Shown here: positions 6,266-6,851 of the stretch, piece by piece | How the letters are laid out: each line of letters opens with the position of its first letter | Numbering within the stretch: the stretch's first letter is position 1 | DNA from: Niastella sp. | Lineage (GTDB): Bacteria > Bacteroidota > Bacteroidia > Chitinophagales > Chitinophagaceae | Direction of reading: 5' to 3' | NCBI GenBank assembly: GCA_021154515.1 | Contig: JAJKIL010000477.1 | Coordinates: forward strand, 1 to 6,851 | Length of the DNA: 6,851 nt | Notes under the pieces: model-generated | Told to the model about the DNA's origin: nothing | Databases searched by the model: none | The model's input: the letters and a program-made list of their open reading frames with translations, nothing else | Translations under genes and position numbers: made by a program

Positions 6266-6850
6266 TTACGGTATCACCAGTTTGGTTGTAACCGGTTTGC
6301 CATTCCCTACAGACAATTCCAGTATATAATCGCCAGCAGGTAATTTGTGGCCGGGTGTAATGGAGATCAGTTGATTGCCATTGGTAACCGCCACTTTGGT
6401 GCTGTATACCGACTGTCCTAAATGAGTAAACAATCGTATTTGATAATTACCGGTTTGTTGATTCGCTAACTGCACATTGATCTGCTTGCCGGTAACCGGG
6501 TTAGGGAACACGTTTATATGAGCAGCCATTACAGGCTGGCTGGTGTTCACGCGCGCTCCCGGGTGAACAAACGTAACATAGTTAAGGTTGAACCCGCCGG
6601 TTAATTCCACGATCCGCAAGGTTTGAACACCTGCCTGTAAGCCGGGCGTTGTTACCGGTACAGTTGTATAGGTTTGCCAGTCGCCGGTATTGGGAACGGT
6701 AATGGCGCCGGAAATATTCACACCATTTAATTCAACATAGAACTGGCTGCCATTGTTGGGCGATGCTACGCGCGCCTGAATGGTATATACACCCGCAGTA
6801 GTAACGTTCACGGTATATTTCATCCATTCATTGGCGTTCGTCCAACCCAC
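6266..6850 (-). CDS. Secreted protein C-terminus: CBM6-like module plus T9SS type A sorting domain (5'-truncated)
   Basis: The last 194-195 residues of a larger protein whose N-terminus lies beyond the right edge; the GTG at 6850 is internal. Residues 1-95 are a carbohydrate-binding module of CBM6-like type: VGWTNANEWMKYTVNV (1-16), GVYTIQARVAS (20-30), an ending strand-loop NTGDWQTY (54-61) with W58, and GGFNLNYVTF (85-94). In CBM6, aromatic and asparagine residues at these positions bind sugars. A linker of about 15 residues follows, then the type IX secretion C-terminal domain: INVFPNPVTG (112-121), a run of beta strands, LPAGDYILEL (170-179) and the final TTKLVIP. The tail directs export through the outer membrane and cell-surface attachment or release. 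A catalytic domain, probably a glycoside hydrolase or polysaccharide lyase, is expected upstream but not visible. A 12 bp hairpin terminator follows the stop. Confidence 0.9.
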   Translation of the reverse strand: MGWTNANEWMKYTVNVTTAGVYTIQARVASPNNGSQFYVELNGVNISGAITVPNTGDWQTYTTVPVTTPGLQAGVQTLRIVELTGGFNLNYVTFVHPGARVNTSQPVMAAHINVFPNPVTGKQINVQLANQQTGNYQIRLFTHLGQSVYSTKVAVTNGNQLISITPGHKLPAGDYILELSVGNGKPVTTKLVIP

Positions 6851-6851
6851 A

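Overview
The window looks like chromosomal DNA from a Bacteroidota, most likely a Chitinophagaceae-type soil or plant-associated bacterium. Three things point that way: a type IX secretion sorting domain at the end of one protein, AT-rich start regions without clear Shine-Dalgarno sequences, and a lone short RRM protein. No rRNA, tRNA, CRISPR array, insertion sequence or phage gene is visible. The family-level placement is an inference.

Layout, left to right. (1) The 3' part of an S41-type serine peptidase on the + strand, cut by the left edge. (2) A + strand GH130 glycosidase/phosphorylase gene. It converges, with 9 bp between stops, on a two-gene minus-strand unit made of a GT4-type glycosyltransferase and a helical-toroid protein rich in conserved-looking acidic and aromatic motifs. 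(3) A 372 bp divergent intergenic region. (4) A + strand pair: a single-RRM RNA-binding protein and a small unrecognised acidic protein. (5) A minus-strand small membrane-anchored protein with one TPR-like helix pair. (6) A strong 12 bp hairpin terminator. (7) The C-terminal part of a secreted protein with a CBM6-like module and a T9SS tail, cut by the right edge.

The most interesting part is the three-gene carbohydrate cassette at about 1205-4811. A cytoplasmic-looking GT4 transferase, an uncharacterised (alpha/alpha)-barrel-like protein and a GH130 enzyme none of which has a signal peptide suggest intracellular synthesis and turnover of a glycan or oligosaccharide, possibly a mannoside. This differs from the usual outer-membrane SusCD-type polysaccharide utilisation locus, since no SusC/D, transporter or sensor gene is present. 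The substrate cannot be read from the sequence. The remaining genes appear to be independent neighbours.
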